Shown here: positions 7,301-7,346 of the stretch, in pieces
Layout: the number at the start of each line of letters is the position of its first letter
How positions within the stretch are numbered: the stretch's first letter is position 1
NCBI GenBank assembly: GCA_039812685.1
Contig: JBDIBB010000178.1
Span: 1 to 7,346, forward strand
Source: JBDIBB01 sp039812685
GTDB lineage: Bacteria; Acidobacteriota; Vicinamibacteria; Vicinamibacterales; JAFNAJ01
Direction: 5' to 3'
Length of the DNA stretch: 7,346 nt
Program-made: the position numbers and the translations under genes
Notes under the pieces: generated by a model
Database searches by the model: none
Told to the model about the DNA's origin: nothing
The model's input: the letters and a program-made list of their open reading frames with translations, nothing else

Positions 7301-7346
7301 AACCCCGGCGCCACCCCTGCCAACGTGCTGCTGCGGTTCCTGTCGC
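4313..7346 (+). CDS. Secreted mosaic protein: cadherin-like repeats, three BACON domains, calcium-binding segment (3' end cut by window)
   Basis: The frame runs 1011 codons with no stop and leaves the window, so the C-terminus is missing. Residues 1-26 (MRSQRTRILLGIVLGILAGW then AVLRAAA) look like a Sec signal peptide without lipobox. About six cadherin-like/bacterial-Ig-like domains follow, with joints at NPVNDAPTI or RPVNDAPTI (residues 123, 223, 323), a degenerate PNAPSV (426) and PVNDAPTI (532). Acidic DADP and DVDND segments could bind calcium. Three BACON domains start at Cys636, Cys727 and Cys819, each with a partner cysteine (668, 756, 849). Residues 916-958 (DADDDNLPSAWELQFGL ... DGDPDGDGIPNLQEW) form a thrombospondin-type-3-like acidic loop region. 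The last visible part contains RYLAEGA and FDTRLAILNPG, the start of a domain I do not firmly recognise. An extracellular adhesin or polymer-binding role is inferred; no catalytic motif is visible so far. It is divergent from the nine-BACON lipoprotein. Confidence 0.9.
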   Translation, partial: MRSQRTRILLGIVLGILAGWAVLRAAAPPDIAAIPDVTADEDASPFDVPVTVTPDAVEGDPVASVTIVSIAPAGIVQASISPTEPWIISVTPLPDAYGQASITVRATDTADDWSERSFMVTVNPVNDAPTIAPIGPQATDEDVPLAVAVHVADADPADVLTVTAASSDTAVTAATGLVVSGSGTERTLTITPVANASGVTTITVTVDDGTAPPVSTGFQLTVRPVNDAPTIAPIGPQATDEDVPLAVPVHVADADPGDVLTVTASSSDPTVVAPTGLVVSGSGAERTLTITPVPDAYGATTITVQVTDGTAAPVTTQFQLTVRPVNDAPTISNIGDTSTPREVPAGPIAFTIDDIDTPVNALHVSAASSNKTLVPDENITLGGSGKERTITLVPAVGQTGATTITVTVSDGALSVTDRFVLTVTPPNAPSVSGLPQSVTTAEDTPTPPIAFTVTDPEGLVGPVTAVSSNTVLVPNTPATIAIAGGPGVGPRTITLTPAPNASGQTTIIIKAEDHTLDPAAAATASFTFIVTPVNDAPTISAIADRQAPMDQQIGPIKFTVGDVDNDLSSLTVTVTSSEQRLVKNTGIVVEGAGADRTLRIQPETGESGSTRITVTVSDGTDSSSASFMLDVPYIPCGYTVTSSGFDPAAFPAAGGRLTLNVVANRGSCQWSVSSDRPWAVPEIGGPAYGNGSTGVTIEPNPGTGGRTAVLNVGDAVVQIAQLGASGCSYTLSPVTQTIGAAGGEVVLTVNAIGGSCGQWTTRSDSDWLVVNSGVGTGAGTISLIAGVRNEPDSRQAVVTLNWGSSSTSAIVVQSASTACAYAVSPSRLAFGPAGGSRTLELLVTGGGQCEWALVPPGNAPWLTLSRTQGHGSGGIEIRVDDNAGGMPRAATVPLINGAAMLVASIVVAQDSATSGDADDDNLPSAWELQFGLDAASADGGDGPDGDPDGDGIPNLQEWKNCAELVGCTHPRGFAQFTRYLAEGAASALFDTRLAILNPGATPANVLLRFLS
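4403..5302 (+). repeat. Three in-register 300-bp units encoding cadherin-like domains
   Basis: The equivalent isoleucine codon of each unit falls at 4403, 4703, 5003 and 5303, that is residues 31, 131, 231 and 331: an exact 100-residue period. The first unit is diverged from the other two but keeps the register and the ADED/TDED motif. Later units break the register (102 and 107 residues). Confidence 0.8.
4682..5281 (+). repeat. Recent tandem duplication: two 300-bp units of high identity
   Basis: Copies 4682-4981 and 4982-5281 align without gaps. By hand count about 257 of 300 bases match. The first 120 bases match at about 115 positions and the last 60 at only about 43. No other repeat pair in the window approaches this identity, so this duplication or conversion event is younger than the rest of the array. 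Confidence 0.8.
6218..7039 (+). repeat. Three tandem BACON domains within the mosaic protein
   Basis: Units begin at Cys636, Cys727 and Cys819 and end near Gln909. Each has the AAGG or PAGG turn, a second cysteine followed by tryptophan (CQW, CGQW, CEW), a W-[AL]-[VT] strand and a closing strand ending VQ or AQ, as in the lipoprotein array. Cysteine spacings are 32, 29 and 30 residues, looser than the lipoprotein's 28. Confidence 0.8.
7058..7186 (+). other. Asp-rich thrombospondin-type-3-like calcium-binding segment
   Basis: Residues 916-958 hold two acidic loops, DADDDNLPSAWE and DPDGDGIPNLQEW, of the D-x-D-x-D-G-[LI]-x-[DN]-x-x-E type seen between domains of many exported bacterial proteins. 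Calcium binding is inferred from the pattern. It separates the BACON block from the final incomplete domain, which starts after a Cys961/Cys967 pair. Confidence 0.65.

Overview
The window is high-GC bacterial DNA, densely coding, that looks like a member of the Acidobacteriota, probably the Vicinamibacteria. This is inferred from style and not from a marker gene. The basis is tandem BACON domains in the acidobacterial form, a MetA/transporter-like outer-membrane barrel with alanine-rich signal peptide, a probable protein-kinase tail, and a closing LNPG-type domain that I associate with that phylum. No rRNA, tRNA, mobile element or CRISPR array is visible.

Layout. (1) 2-385, + strand: the C-terminal end of a larger protein, an NTF2/SnoaL-like domain of the kind that ends some acidobacterial serine/threonine kinases. 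(2) 386-433: a 48-base convergent gap whose flanks, including both stop codons, form a 9-bp inverted repeat. (3) 434-1642, - strand: a 402-residue outer-membrane beta-barrel. (4) 1680-4115, - strand: an 811-residue lipoprotein made only of nine tandem BACON domains. It lies 37 bases upstream of the barrel gene, so the two probably form an operon. (5) 4116-4312: a 197-base divergent intergenic region with a putative promoter for each side and an imperfect palindrome over the -35 of the rightward one. (6) 4313 to the window end, + strand: 1011 codons of a secreted mosaic protein cut off by the window edge. It has a signal peptide, about six cadherin-like/Ig-like 'PVNDAPTI' domains, three BACON domains, an Asp-rich calcium-binding segment and the start of a further domain.

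How it fits together. Two large exported, BACON-bearing proteins are transcribed divergently, and one is co-directional with an outer-membrane barrel. A surface-adhesion or polymer-binding locus is the most economical reading: BACON and cadherin-like modules are binding or spacer modules, and no catalytic domain is visible in either protein. The barrel could be an outer-membrane channel or partner. No experiment or conserved-synteny evidence is available here, so the joint function is a hypothesis.

Main points of interest: the invariant cysteine pair, 28 residues apart in eight of nine BACON repeats and 29 in the ninth; the exact 300-bp register of the cadherin-like units, with one near-identical recent duplication; the palindrome in the divergent promoter region; and the unresolved C-terminal domain that runs out of the window.
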